From NCBI GenBank assembly GCA_963675995.2, contig CAXXIY010000001.1, positions 806,001 to 870,000 of the forward strand: a stretch of DNA of 64,000 nt, given 5' to 3'. This DNA comes from JAAFHB01 sp963675995 (GTDB taxonomy: Bacteria > Bacteroidota > Bacteroidia > Bacteroidales > Prolixibacteraceae). The first letter of the stretch is position 1. Every line of letters starts with the position of its first letter. The position numbers and the translations under genes are program-made. A model generated the notes under the pieces. It saw nothing but the letters and a program-made list of their open reading frames with translations. It was not told where the DNA came from and made no database searches. Positions 25,100 through 34,056 of this stretch are shown here, one piece after another.

Positions 25100-25218
25100 A
25101 GTTTAATTGAATAAGTTAAGACTGATCTGTTCGTTTATTTTGAATGAATTACTTCCCAGAAAATCAATAGTTCGTATTTGATTACTACTTTTGGTGGTTT
25201 CCCGGAAAGTAATTTTTT

Positions 25219-26118
25219 ATGCTTGATTTTCGTCTGAAAGTATTTCAAAGTGTTGCCCGAAACCTCAGTTTTACCAAGGCCTCGAACGAAATGTTTATTT
25301 CGCAGCCTGCTGTTACCAGGCATATAAAAGAGCTGGAAGCCGAATTTGAAATAAAACTTTTCGACAGGACCGGCAACAAAATTGCTTTAACTGAAGCCGG
25401 TAAAATACTTCTCTCCTATTCCGATCAGATTTCGGCCTTGCACAACGATCTGAAATTTGCTTTGAGTCAGCTAAACGGAAAAATGGAAGGTACATTAAAG
25501 CTGGGTGCAAGCACAACTATAGCACAATACATTATTCCACCCTTGCTGGCCAGGTTTCACGAGCGTTTTCCTGCAGTTGCCCTGACCCTGATAAACGGGA
25601 ATACCGATTACATTGAACATCAGCTATTAGCTAACGAAATAGATGTTGGTATTGTGGAAGGAAAACCTGTAAACTCTGATTTGAGGTACTCTTCGTTCAT
25701 TAAAGATGAACTTTTAATTTTCACATCTGCACAAAACCAAACGATTCCATCTGTTATTGGGGTTGACGAGTTTTTGAAATTACCGCTGGTATTGCGGGAA
25801 CGTGGTTCGGGAACCCTGGAGATTATTCAGAATAAACTTCAGGAAAAAGAGATAGAGCTGGCGAAAATGAATGTTATCATGTATCTTGGAAGTACTGAAA
25901 CCATCAAATCATACATCAAAACTGGCGAAGCCACTGGAATTGTGTCACGTTTTGCCATTCAGCATGAGCTTGAATCTGAAATATTTAGAGTTGTTGAAAT
26001 GCCCTCTTTGAGGTTTGAGCGCCAGTTGTATTTTATTTCGTCGAAAGGACCTGAACCTGCCGGAATTGCCAAAACATTCATCAACTTCATTAAAAAGCAG
26101 TATAACCTGAAGTTATAG
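25219..26118 (+). CDS. LysR-family transcriptional regulator
   Basis: 299 residues. The N-terminal winged HTH is typical (FQSVARNLSFTKASNEMFISQPAVTRHIKELE, about 7-40), followed by a LysR substrate-binding domain from about 90. It lies 68 bases upstream of a YeiH-like gene, matching the common pairing of YeiE/CysB-type LysR regulators with YeiH transporters, so sulfur or sulfite control is likely. The protein looks intact, although its neighbour is deleted. Confidence 0.9.
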   Translation: MLDFRLKVFQSVARNLSFTKASNEMFISQPAVTRHIKELEAEFEIKLFDRTGNKIALTEAGKILLSYSDQISALHNDLKFALSQLNGKMEGTLKLGASTTIAQYIIPPLLARFHERFPAVALTLINGNTDYIEHQLLANEIDVGIVEGKPVNSDLRYSSFIKDELLIFTSAQNQTIPSVIGVDEFLKLPLVLRERGSGTLEIIQNKLQEKEIELAKMNVIMYLGSTETIKSYIKTGEATGIVSRFAIQHELESEIFRVVEMPSLRFERQLYFISSKGPEPAGIAKTFINFIKKQYNLKL

Positions 26119-26186
26119 TCTATTACTTCTTATGATTTGACCGCTGATTTTCTTAGTGTTACATTTGCAGGCAAAAGTAAACGTCT

Positions 26187-26591
26187 ATGAACATTCAAAA
26201 ATCAATTTTTCTGCTTGCTTTGTTGTGCTGCCTTTTGCCATTTATTAGCTCTCCTTTTGCTTTGCTGCCTGGTATGATTTTGGCGCAAACTGTTGAAAAA
26301 AATAGGTCGTACCTCATTTCTTCCGGAACAGCAATTTGCGGAGGCAGCGCTACTGCAGCTATTTCTCCCATCATTAAATCAGACGATAAGCAAATAACCA
26401 CCGATTTAGGTATTGTGTTTACCTTGAATTCGATAGCGCTTTTGGCCATTAAAGTTTCACGATTTCTTATCGGTACAAACCTTTCAGGAAAATTAATTAA
26501 GTCAACAGGATTACGACAATTAATTCAAGGAGTTACGGTATGTGTATTTATTTCAATTGTTTCCTTAATCTCTGTTTTGTTCATGCTTTAA
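26187..26591 (+). pseudogene. YeiH-type (UPF0324) transporter with two internal deletions
   Basis: 134 residues against about 330 in the family. Three separate pieces of YeiH are joined in frame: the first helix (LPFISSPFALLPGMILAQT), the signature block SYLISSGTAICGGSATAAISPIIK with VFTLNSIALL, and the C-terminal helices (SRFLIGTNLSGKLIKSTGLRQLIQGV). About 70 residues between the first two pieces and about 120 between the last two are missing. The frame stays open, so a protein may be made, but transport is doubtful. YeiH proteins are putative sulfate or sulfite exporters, and the LysR gene upstream fits this. It is called a pseudogene on length; a short functional derivative cannot be excluded. 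Confidence 0.65.
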
Positions 26592-26613
26592 TTCAACCAA
26601 ATATTTTAAAATA

Positions 26614-27981
26614 ATGACTGGTAAAACCACATCAACAACAAAAAAATCTTTTTCACGGAGAGACTTTGTGAAAATCGGCGCCATTGGATTGGCTGGTGCT
26701 TTCGTTTTAAAGAAAGGTTACAATTATTTAGAAGAGAGTAATGCGATAGCCAAAATTGTCATCATTGGCGGTGGTGCAGCCGGTATAACAATGGCAGCAT
26801 ATCTTACTGATATGTTGCGTTACGATGATATTACAATTATAGAACCTTCAGAAAAGCATTACTATCAGCCAGGCTTTACATTTATTGCCAGCGGGGTTTT
26901 TACACCCGATGAAGTTACTAAGCCAAACAACGAATTAATTCCAAAACATACGAAATGGATAAAAGATATTGTTACTGAGCTCCACCCCGATAACAACTAC
27001 GTTATAACGGGTAAAAATGAGAAAATATCTTACGATTTTTTGGTATTGGTTCCCGGGTGTCAAATGGATTTTAACCTTATTCCAGGCATTAACCGGGAGA
27101 CTTTAGGCGAAGGCAATGCCCATTGTATTTACGATTACAAAGGCGCAAAGGCTTGCTGGGATGCAATTCAGAAAATTCCTGATTTGAAAAGCGGCAACCT
27201 TGTATTTACCAATACTTATACCAAATTGAAATGTGGCGGGGCACCTAAGAAAATTTGTTTATTAACCGAAGATTTTCTGAAAGAAAAAGGAATTCGTGAT
27301 AAATATTCGATTAACTATTATTGTAACCAGAACGAATTGATGAAACCTAAAATTTATGGCGACCGGTTAAATGAAATTTTCAAGGAAAAATCGGTCGGTA
27401 TCTTTCATAAATACAGACTTTCATCAGTTGATACAGCGTCTAAAAAAGCTGTTTTTACTCTATTGCCAGCTCCTTCACTGCTTCCTGTTTCACTCGATGC
27501 CAACTTTGAAAAAGTAACTGTTGATTACGATTTTTTACATTTTGTACCGCCAATGAGCGCTCCCGATTTTGTAAAACAGTCGGAAGTTGCTGATTCCGAA
27601 ACTCCTGGTGGATGGGTGAAAGTTGATAAAGAAACGTTTGTTAGCAGCAAGTACAAAAACATTATTTCGTTGGGCGATGTAGCAAATTTACCTACCAGTA
27701 AAACCGGTGCAGCTATTCGTATACAAGCCCCAATTGCAGCCCGAAACCTGGTTGAACTAATGGAAGGAAAAGAGCCTACTGGCAAATACAACGGCTATTC
27801 TGCTTGTCCTGTTGTTACCGAATACGGGAAAGTGCTTATGTGCGAATTTGGATACGACGATAAAGTTTTGCCATCTATTCCCTGGCTCGACCCAGGTGTT
27901 GATCGTGGAATGTGGTGGATACTCAAAAAGTACGGGTTAAAACCTATGTATTATCATGGGATGTTAAAAGGGCTGATATAA
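26614..27981 (+). CDS. Sulfide:quinone oxidoreductase-like flavoprotein, Tat-exported
   Basis: 455 residues. The N-terminus has a twin-arginine type signal (SRRDFVKIGAIGLAGAF). An FAD-binding motif, IVIIGGGAAGITMA, lies near 48-61. One redox Cys is in KLKCGGAPKK near 205, equivalent to the first catalytic Cys of type II (eukaryotic-like) SQR. The second Cys, expected in a GDC-NLPTSKT context, is replaced: here the sequence is GDVANLPTSKTGAAI near 355. Another Cys is in VPGCQMDF near 148. The enzyme may thus be an SQR variant or a related sulfur flavoprotein. Together with the LysR and YeiH genes it suggests sulfur metabolism. Confidence 0.78.
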   Translation: MTGKTTSTTKKSFSRRDFVKIGAIGLAGAFVLKKGYNYLEESNAIAKIVIIGGGAAGITMAAYLTDMLRYDDITIIEPSEKHYYQPGFTFIASGVFTPDEVTKPNNELIPKHTKWIKDIVTELHPDNNYVITGKNEKISYDFLVLVPGCQMDFNLIPGINRETLGEGNAHCIYDYKGAKACWDAIQKIPDLKSGNLVFTNTYTKLKCGGAPKKICLLTEDFLKEKGIRDKYSINYYCNQNELMKPKIYGDRLNEIFKEKSVGIFHKYRLSSVDTASKKAVFTLLPAPSLLPVSLDANFEKVTVDYDFLHFVPPMSAPDFVKQSEVADSETPGGWVKVDKETFVSSKYKNIISLGDVANLPTSKTGAAIRIQAPIAARNLVELMEGKEPTGKYNGYSACPVVTEYGKVLMCEFGYDDKVLPSIPWLDPGVDRGMWWILKKYGLKPMYYHGMLKGLI

Positions 27982-27986
27982 AATGC

Positions 27987-28030
27987 AGGAGACTGTTTAA
28001 ATCGCGTCTGAAAACAGTCTCCTGATTTTT
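27987..28030 (+). terminator. Rho-independent terminator after the SQR-like gene
   Basis: Arms AGGAGACTGTTT (27987-27998) and AAACAGTCTCCT (28012-28023) pair over 12 bases and are followed by GATTTTTAG, 6 bases past the stop codon. Confidence 0.8.
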
Positions 28031-28663
28031 AGAATTTTAATCTTTCTGGTCTACCCAATATATCAATCCTGGATTTGATTAAAATATAGTGTACTAGTTA
28101 CGACTTAATCTGACAGTCCATCTTCCTCTGTTCGTTTAAAATTAAACGAAACTTTGGGTGCTAATATTTTCAGCACAAAACATCAAAACCTTGTTTAAAA
28201 CAAAAACCATCCCATTGAACATTGCCCTTTCATTACCATCACTTTAAAAATTTAAGAGCGTGTTCTCTTCTTATAAACAGCCTCTCAATGATGTAGAATC
28301 AATAAAAGAAAAACCAGTGCACTTTCCCAAGCTGCAGAATTAAAGAAAAGGGACCATAATAGTAATCACCTCACTATCAGACAAAATAAATTTTCTATTT
28401 CTAGCCCTTTTAACCATTGATTTCGAGATGACGTGATCCTGCTTGACTTTGTAGAATTCTTTACAAGATTAGTCAACGAAATAGAAAATTTCAGTAGGTT
28501 TTGCTTCTATATTCGAACCAGGTTTTGATTTATATATTTGAAATTTAGACATTTGAATATAAACAAATCTTTGTCATTTTCAAAATATTTTTGCTCTTTC
28601 TTACATTGAACTCACGTTAAATTATGGTAACTTCATCCGGTTAAATCCCTAAACTTTCTTAAG
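28031..28663. other. Long AT-rich intergenic region with a 9-base inverted repeat
   Basis: About 630 bases without a supported gene on either strand. TTCGTTTAA-AA-TTAAACGAA at 28131-28150 is a perfect inverted repeat and may be an operator. A -7 box for the downstream lipoprotein gene was not identified with confidence. Confidence 0.4.
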
Positions 28664-29146
28664 ATGAAAAATCACCTCTTTTTCTTGCTCCTTTGGGCAG
28701 GTATCCTGTTTACATCATGTCAGACCACCTTTCCGCCACTAACCGATTCTCAAAAAGCAGCTATTGAAAAGCAAATCCTCGAACAATGGGACAAAACGGG
28801 TATAGCTGTTAAAAATGCGGATGCTGAAAGGTTTATGACCTCTTTCAGCACGAATGAATTCCAGGCGATGTATTCTGAAGGGAAACAGTTTCTCACCCGA
28901 AAAGAGTATGCCGATAGTGTAAAGGTCTGGTTCAGTGCTCGCAAAAGTAGTGAGATACAGCAACCTGCCATTAAGGTTACTGTACTCACACCGACTCTGG
29001 TTTTATTTGATCAAAAATCAGTATTTCTTGTTAATCTCAAAGATAACAGGGCTTTCCATTCCAATCATGCAGTATCCTTTATTTACAAAAAGGAGGATTC
29101 CGGCTGGAAGATCATCTATGGACATGAATCGTGGAATGATTTCTAG
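28664..29146 (+). CDS. SnoaL/NTF2-like lipoprotein
   Basis: 160 residues. A lipoprotein signal (LLLWAGILFTSC, Cys at residue 19) precedes an NTF2/DUF4440-like fold: helix ADAERFMTSFSTN, then SVKVWFSARKS, and C-terminal strands AVSFIYKKEDSGWKIIYGHESW. Such domains bind small ligands or act as minor enzymes; no catalytic residue is obvious. It converges tail to tail with the YncE-phosphatase gene, one base apart. Confidence 0.75.
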   Translation: MKNHLFFLLLWAGILFTSCQTTFPPLTDSQKAAIEKQILEQWDKTGIAVKNADAERFMTSFSTNEFQAMYSEGKQFLTRKEYADSVKVWFSARKSSEIQQPAIKVTVLTPTLVLFDQKSVFLVNLKDNRAFHSNHAVSFIYKKEDSGWKIIYGHESWNDF

Positions 29147-29147
29147 C

Positions 29148-31676
29148 TTATTTCCGGGTAAGCTCCGGGTAGGGACGATCGTAACCCTTCATGGCATGCC
29201 ATATAATACGGTTAAATATATCTTCATCAATACGGTCAAAATCATCGAGGTCCTGCTCCAACGATTTCTTAGCCCACGATAGTTGTTTGCCCGATAATCC
29301 TTTTAGCGGAGGATTGAGTTCATCAAGTGGAATATTATTCCGCTCAGCTTTATATGGTGTAAAATCAGCCGTTTCGCGGAAACAATCCAACATTGGCTCA
29401 GCCGCCATATCCAACTGATTCATTGGTCCAATACCAAGAATATTTTCCATGGTCCGAACCATGTTGATCTGAGAATAATAAGTCGAAACCACCTCGTTAC
29501 GTTTTGTATAAGGGCTGATCACCATCCCAACGGTCCGGTGTCCATCCACATGGTCAAGTCCGGCTTGTGGATCATCCTCTGTAACAAAAATGCAGGTCTC
29601 TTTCCAGAATTTACTCTTCGATATTGCTTCAACGATCTGCCCCAGGGCAAGATCATTATCAGCAACAGCAGCACGCGGGGTAGGAACGCCAGGTCGCGTC
29701 CCTGAAGTATGATCGGTAGGTAACAGCATGATACTAAAATTTGGGAAATTATCGTTCTTCTCAAATTCATGCAGCTCTTTAATAAATTCAGCAGCACGAT
29801 AGGCATCAGAAACAATGTTTGGAAAACCGATAAATGTGGGACAGGTATAAGGGATAATCTGCTCGAGGTTTGCTTTTGCCTTGATTGATATCAGATTTGT
29901 CCCTTTCTGAAAGTCATTATAAATATCAGTAAATGTGGCAGATTTTGGATTGATTTCTGCATCTACAAATTCTCCGTAATTGCGAAATGTCAAACCATTC
30001 TTCAACACATGGTCCCAGATAAATCCGGAGCTTGCATAAGCCAAGGGATCACCACCATCATAGGGATAGCTTCGGGTAAAATTCCCAAACGACTTCTCGA
30101 GATAATCGGTTACATACGCTTCATCGGTCCACTGATGGCCATCGGCGCTGAGCACACCACTGCAATAAAAGTTATCCATCAACACAAATGTTTCGGCCAA
30201 TTTGTGATGATTTGGGGTTATTTCGCGACCAAAATGGACCAGGCTCGTATCTCCGTTCCCCTGCTTCATATCTCCGAAAATCTGATCGTAGGTTCTGTTC
30301 TCCTTGATGATATAGACAACATGTTTGATAAGAGAACGCTGGCCGGGCAGTTGGGGGATCGCCACTTTTTTCAGGTTGTTTCCCATTAACAAATGATTCT
30401 TTGGATCTTTCGCAATCGTATTATTCTGCACAACGAGTTGAGTCATTGCCAAAAGCTCCTTTTTTTGAGGTACCCCAATAATTGAAATGGTTCCGCTATA
30501 ATCATGTGAGTTATACCCCTCGCGATCTGCCCCCTTGTTCCTTGAACCCGTACCTTTCACATTTGCTACATATAATTGATTCCCTCCCTTATTGATAACG
30601 ACAGATCCGGGATACCAACCGGTTGGAATATATCCGATTACCTGATTGGAGACGCCGGTTCTGATGACACAAAGGGCATTCTCAGCACCATTTGCTGCAT
30701 AAAGGTATTTCCCGTCGGGCGAAATGGCTAAAGCGTTGGGTGCACTGCCAAAAAGAAGTTCCTTATTGATATGAACCGATATCTCGCTTTTGACTTCATC
30801 TTTCTTGGTGTCGATTACGTAGATCTTATCACTGTTTGCACAAGCCACATACAAAAAAGCGTGGTCAGGACTTAATATCATTCCGGATGGGTGTAGTCCA
30901 ACATTGATCTCTTTCAGCCGGACATTCTTTTTCAGATCAATTACCGACACCGAACCGTTGTTGGCAATACCCGTTTTAGGATCAATGAGCACCTCGCTTC
31001 CAGAAGTAGGATAGGTCGACTCGCCGGCAACAGGTTTACGCCCACCCCAATTGGTTACATACGCTTTGGCATCAGTGCAAAACACCACATCATATGGGGC
31101 AATTCCTACCGGGATCTCAGTTACCGAATGATCGATCAGATTTACGATGGCCAGTGAATTGTTCCTGTTTAATGTAACCAAGAGTTTCTCCTCTTTCGAA
31201 TTTAAAACAAGACCTCCGGGATAAGGATTCCCACCGATAGCAGGCATCGGCAGTACAATCGGCGAATCCCAGCTTAGGAGATTATTTTTATCGGCATGGG
31301 CTACCAGAATCTTGTTTGAGGCCTCAGAAACATAAATATTGCGGTTGTCCTTCGAAGTACAGATCCCTGTGAATGATGCACCAGTTTTGTCAAAAGGAAG
31401 TGTTTGAACCACCTTTCTATCGCTCAACCTGATCAGGTCGAGTGATTTCATATTTTTGACAAGAAGAAAATTTCCGTTCGAAATCAATGAAAGATCCACG
31501 GGCCGGCCGGGCAGATCAATCTGAAAACCGGCAGGTCTCAACAATTGGTTGGATGGAACCAGTACACTCCCATCTGGTTGCGGACCAACTTTGATATTTT
31601 GAGCCTGAATAGTTGCAGAAACGAATAAAAGAGAGGCAACAATTAAACCCTGAAATAACCTTTGTTTAGTTTTCAT
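29148..31676 (-). CDS. YncE-like beta-propeller fused to an alkaline phosphatase/phosphoesterase
   Basis: 842 residues from ATG 31676, which begins a signal peptide (MKTKQRLFQGLIVASLLF, then ATIQAQ). An upstream in-frame ATG at 31715 would delay the signal. Residues 30-400 form a YncE propeller with repeats like IYVIDTKKDEVKSEI and YLYAANGAENALCVI. Residues 440-840 are a phosphoesterase of the AcpA/phospholipase C superfamily: IKENRTYDQIFGD, FYCSGVLSADGHQWTDEAY, TEDDPQAGLDHVDGHR. This architecture is well known as a bifunctional YncE/phosphatase. It acts in the periplasm, and substrate is unknown. Confidence 0.88.
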   Translation of the reverse strand: MKTKQRLFQGLIVASLLFVSATIQAQNIKVGPQPDGSVLVPSNQLLRPAGFQIDLPGRPVDLSLISNGNFLLVKNMKSLDLIRLSDRKVVQTLPFDKTGASFTGICTSKDNRNIYVSEASNKILVAHADKNNLLSWDSPIVLPMPAIGGNPYPGGLVLNSKEEKLLVTLNRNNSLAIVNLIDHSVTEIPVGIAPYDVVFCTDAKAYVTNWGGRKPVAGESTYPTSGSEVLIDPKTGIANNGSVSVIDLKKNVRLKEINVGLHPSGMILSPDHAFLYVACANSDKIYVIDTKKDEVKSEISVHINKELLFGSAPNALAISPDGKYLYAANGAENALCVIRTGVSNQVIGYIPTGWYPGSVVINKGGNQLYVANVKGTGSRNKGADREGYNSHDYSGTISIIGVPQKKELLAMTQLVVQNNTIAKDPKNHLLMGNNLKKVAIPQLPGQRSLIKHVVYIIKENRTYDQIFGDMKQGNGDTSLVHFGREITPNHHKLAETFVLMDNFYCSGVLSADGHQWTDEAYVTDYLEKSFGNFTRSYPYDGGDPLAYASSGFIWDHVLKNGLTFRNYGEFVDAEINPKSATFTDIYNDFQKGTNLISIKAKANLEQIIPYTCPTFIGFPNIVSDAYRAAEFIKELHEFEKNDNFPNFSIMLLPTDHTSGTRPGVPTPRAAVADNDLALGQIVEAISKSKFWKETCIFVTEDDPQAGLDHVDGHRTVGMVISPYTKRNEVVSTYYSQINMVRTMENILGIGPMNQLDMAAEPMLDCFRETADFTPYKAERNNIPLDELNPPLKGLSGKQLSWAKKSLEQDLDDFDRIDEDIFNRIIWHAMKGYDRPYPELTRK

Positions 31677-31903
31677 AAGTATATAATTTGAAGATTTTTG
31701 CATTAAATGTGACAATAGATTTTAACTAAGTAATTGGATATATATCATGTCGTGTTTTTGTGAGTCATTGATTCCGGATTCGTTCTGTCGCCGCTATGCG
31801 GCTCAAGGTCTATATTGACTTATTTTTTTACCATACTGCCGCAGATAAACCGCTTTTGTAAGATGAAGATACGTAGCACCATCAGTTTGGTAATACTGCC
31901 GGT

Positions 31904-33010
31904 TTACAAATTTTCAGGAAATAGGTTTTGAATATCCTCCCTGGTGGCCTTGCATATTCCTCTTTCGGTAATCAGGCCAGTGACGAATCTGGCTGGAGTG
32001 ACATCAAAACCATAGTTCGCTGCGGGTGATCTTTCATTTACAATTCTGATCCTTCCGGGTTCACCGTTTTCAAGCTGACCTTCCATCCAGGTCACTTCCT
32101 CTCCATCGCGTTGTTCGATAGGGATTTCAGAAATCCCATTCCCCATTGAAAAGTCGATGGAGGAGGAAGGGAGTGCCACGTAAAATGGAACCTTGTTATC
32201 AAAAGCGGCCAAAGCCTTGAGATAGGTTCCTATTTTATTGGCTACGTCACCTGTTGAAGTGGTCCTGTCACTCCCAACGATGCAAAGATCAACCTGACCA
32301 TGTTGCATCAGATGTCCTCCGGCATTATCGGGGATTACCGTATGGGGAACACCTTCGTGTGACAATTCCCATGCAGTGAGGCGAGCCCCCTGGTTTCGGG
32401 GTCTGGTCTCATCAACCCACACATGAAGCGCGATTCCTTTAAGAAAAGCTTTGTATATTGGTGCCGTGGCAGTTCCCCATTCGATACAGGCAAGCCATCC
32501 GGCATTGCAATGGGTGAGGATATTGACGGGCTGCCCCTGTTTTGATTTGCTGATCCTCTCAATCAATGTGCACCCATAATCACCAATTGCTTCAGACCAG
32601 CTGATCTCCCTGTTTTTTAAACGACCGGCTTCCGCAAGGGCCAACTCGCACGCAACTTCCAAAGTTGGACATTCACTCAACTGATCCATCATTTCATCAA
32701 TCAGAATTGCAAGATTAACAGCCGTTGGTCGTGCCGATTTCAGATAATCAGCATCCTTCTTCAGTGATGCTCTCCAATTCTGATCTACCCCGTTAACAAG
32801 GCTAAGATAGATTCCATAGGCGCCGGTAACACCGATGAGCGGAGCCCCCCTGACCGTCATATTTTGAATGGTATCAAAAACATCGCCTGGAGTTTTCAGA
32901 TCAACAATCTGAAATTCAAAAGGCAACTTACGCTGGTCGATCACCTGAATAACACACCTGTTGTCAGGATGAACCCATATCGTTTGAAAATTTTTACCGT
33001 TAACCTTCAT
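31904..33010 (-). CDS. mtnA: S-methyl-5-thioribose-1-phosphate isomerase
   Basis: 368 residues, normal length. MtnA signature motifs are present: RGAPLIGVTGAYG near 52, the catalytic Cys in ILTHCNAGWLA near 165, PRNQGARLTAWEL near 203, and the catalytic Asp in GSDRTTSTGDVANKIGTY near 245. It isomerises methylthioribose-1-phosphate in methionine salvage. Other salvage genes are absent nearby; its neighbours are sugar-metabolism genes in the same orientation, so the substrate may be another sugar-1-phosphate such as 5-deoxyribose-1-phosphate. This is inference. The C-terminal half is entirely typical. Confidence 0.9.
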   Translation of the reverse strand: MKVNGKNFQTIWVHPDNRCVIQVIDQRKLPFEFQIVDLKTPGDVFDTIQNMTVRGAPLIGVTGAYGIYLSLVNGVDQNWRASLKKDADYLKSARPTAVNLAILIDEMMDQLSECPTLEVACELALAEAGRLKNREISWSEAIGDYGCTLIERISKSKQGQPVNILTHCNAGWLACIEWGTATAPIYKAFLKGIALHVWVDETRPRNQGARLTAWELSHEGVPHTVIPDNAGGHLMQHGQVDLCIVGSDRTTSTGDVANKIGTYLKALAAFDNKVPFYVALPSSSIDFSMGNGISEIPIEQRDGEEVTWMEGQLENGEPGRIRIVNERSPAANYGFDVTPARFVTGLITERGICKATREDIQNLFPENL

Positions 33011-33053
33011 GTTTAGATTCGTAGTTTAGGGATTGAATGGACTCAGATACCGA

Positions 33054-34040
33054 TTATTGAAAATCAGCCAATTTTTTAATATATTCGGGTGTGGCAGGTT
33101 CATCCCTAAAAAAATCACTTTTCTTTCGTTGCGAAAGCGCCCACCTGTCGATCCAGGAGATTCCCCACTTCCCATAAACGGAAATTTCAGTTTGATAGGT
33201 TTCATCTGTAAGCGCTTCATCCATACTCACAAAATCATAGTTATTCCGTCTGAGCATTTTGGCAAGTGAATCGACATAATCTGAGTTGAGCAGGCTGGCA
33301 TGTAACAATAATATCTGTTTAATATTCCTGCCAAACAGTCTGTAAGCCTGGATCTCAAAATACCTCACCTTCTTCTCCATATAGGTAACATAGTCCTTTC
33401 CAATCTTAGCCATCAGATTCGGATCATTTTTCACCTTTGCCCTCTTATAAGCTAAAGCAAAAAGATAGTCTTCATTGTCAATTGTAACTGGTGCAACCCG
33501 ATATCCATGCGATGCAAGAAAATCACTTAGCGAATCTGCTTTCGCCTTTGTATCACCAACATGAAGAAAAGGATGTCTGAAATAGCTGAGGGACTTTCCT
33601 CTGGCGCCAAGCAATTCGTTGGATATCGTTTCACCTGCTAAAATATCCTTATAAAAATCGTTAAAGGAGACTGAGTTATAATCCGGATGTGAGAAGGTGT
33701 GATTCCCTAAATCAAGGTCATTATTCACCCAGGTTTTAAGTAACCTGACCTGGAATAGGTCGATACCATTGTGGTACAACTTTGATTCATTGACAAATCC
33801 AATGGCACAGATTTTATTCCTCTTAATGGATCTGACCAATTTATCCATCAACTCTTTTTGAAAAATGGTATCGGACATACCATAACTGACGACTGGCAAA
33901 TCGTCGAAAGAAAAACAGACCTGTTTCCTTTGTCCAAATGATAAAAATACAGAAAAAAACAAAATCAGAAACGAGATACGTCTCTTACTGAGCCTTTTCA
34001 GTACAGTATTGAATTTGGAAAAAATGAACAGGTCTGTCAA
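33054..34040 (-). CDS. Polysaccharide deacetylase family protein, exported
   Basis: 328 residues. N-terminal signal anchor (RISFLILFFSVFLSFGQ, about 20-37). NodB-homology motifs are CFSFDDLPV near 42 (DD) and LGNHTFSHPD near 112 (HxxxH), supplying catalytic Asp and metal ligands. The C-terminal half has ILLLHASLLNSDYVD, the expected late His. It lies 16 bases upstream of a sugar isomerase gene on the same strand, so co-transcription is likely. Substrate is unknown. Confidence 0.82.
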   Translation of the reverse strand: MTDLFIFSKFNTVLKRLSKRRISFLILFFSVFLSFGQRKQVCFSFDDLPVVSYGMSDTIFQKELMDKLVRSIKRNKICAIGFVNESKLYHNGIDLFQVRLLKTWVNNDLDLGNHTFSHPDYNSVSFNDFYKDILAGETISNELLGARGKSLSYFRHPFLHVGDTKAKADSLSDFLASHGYRVAPVTIDNEDYLFALAYKRAKVKNDPNLMAKIGKDYVTYMEKKVRYFEIQAYRLFGRNIKQILLLHASLLNSDYVDSLAKMLRRNNYDFVSMDEALTDETYQTEISVYGKWGISWIDRWALSQRKKSDFFRDEPATPEYIKKLADFQ

Positions 34041-34056
34041 TGAGCTTGTTTACAGG

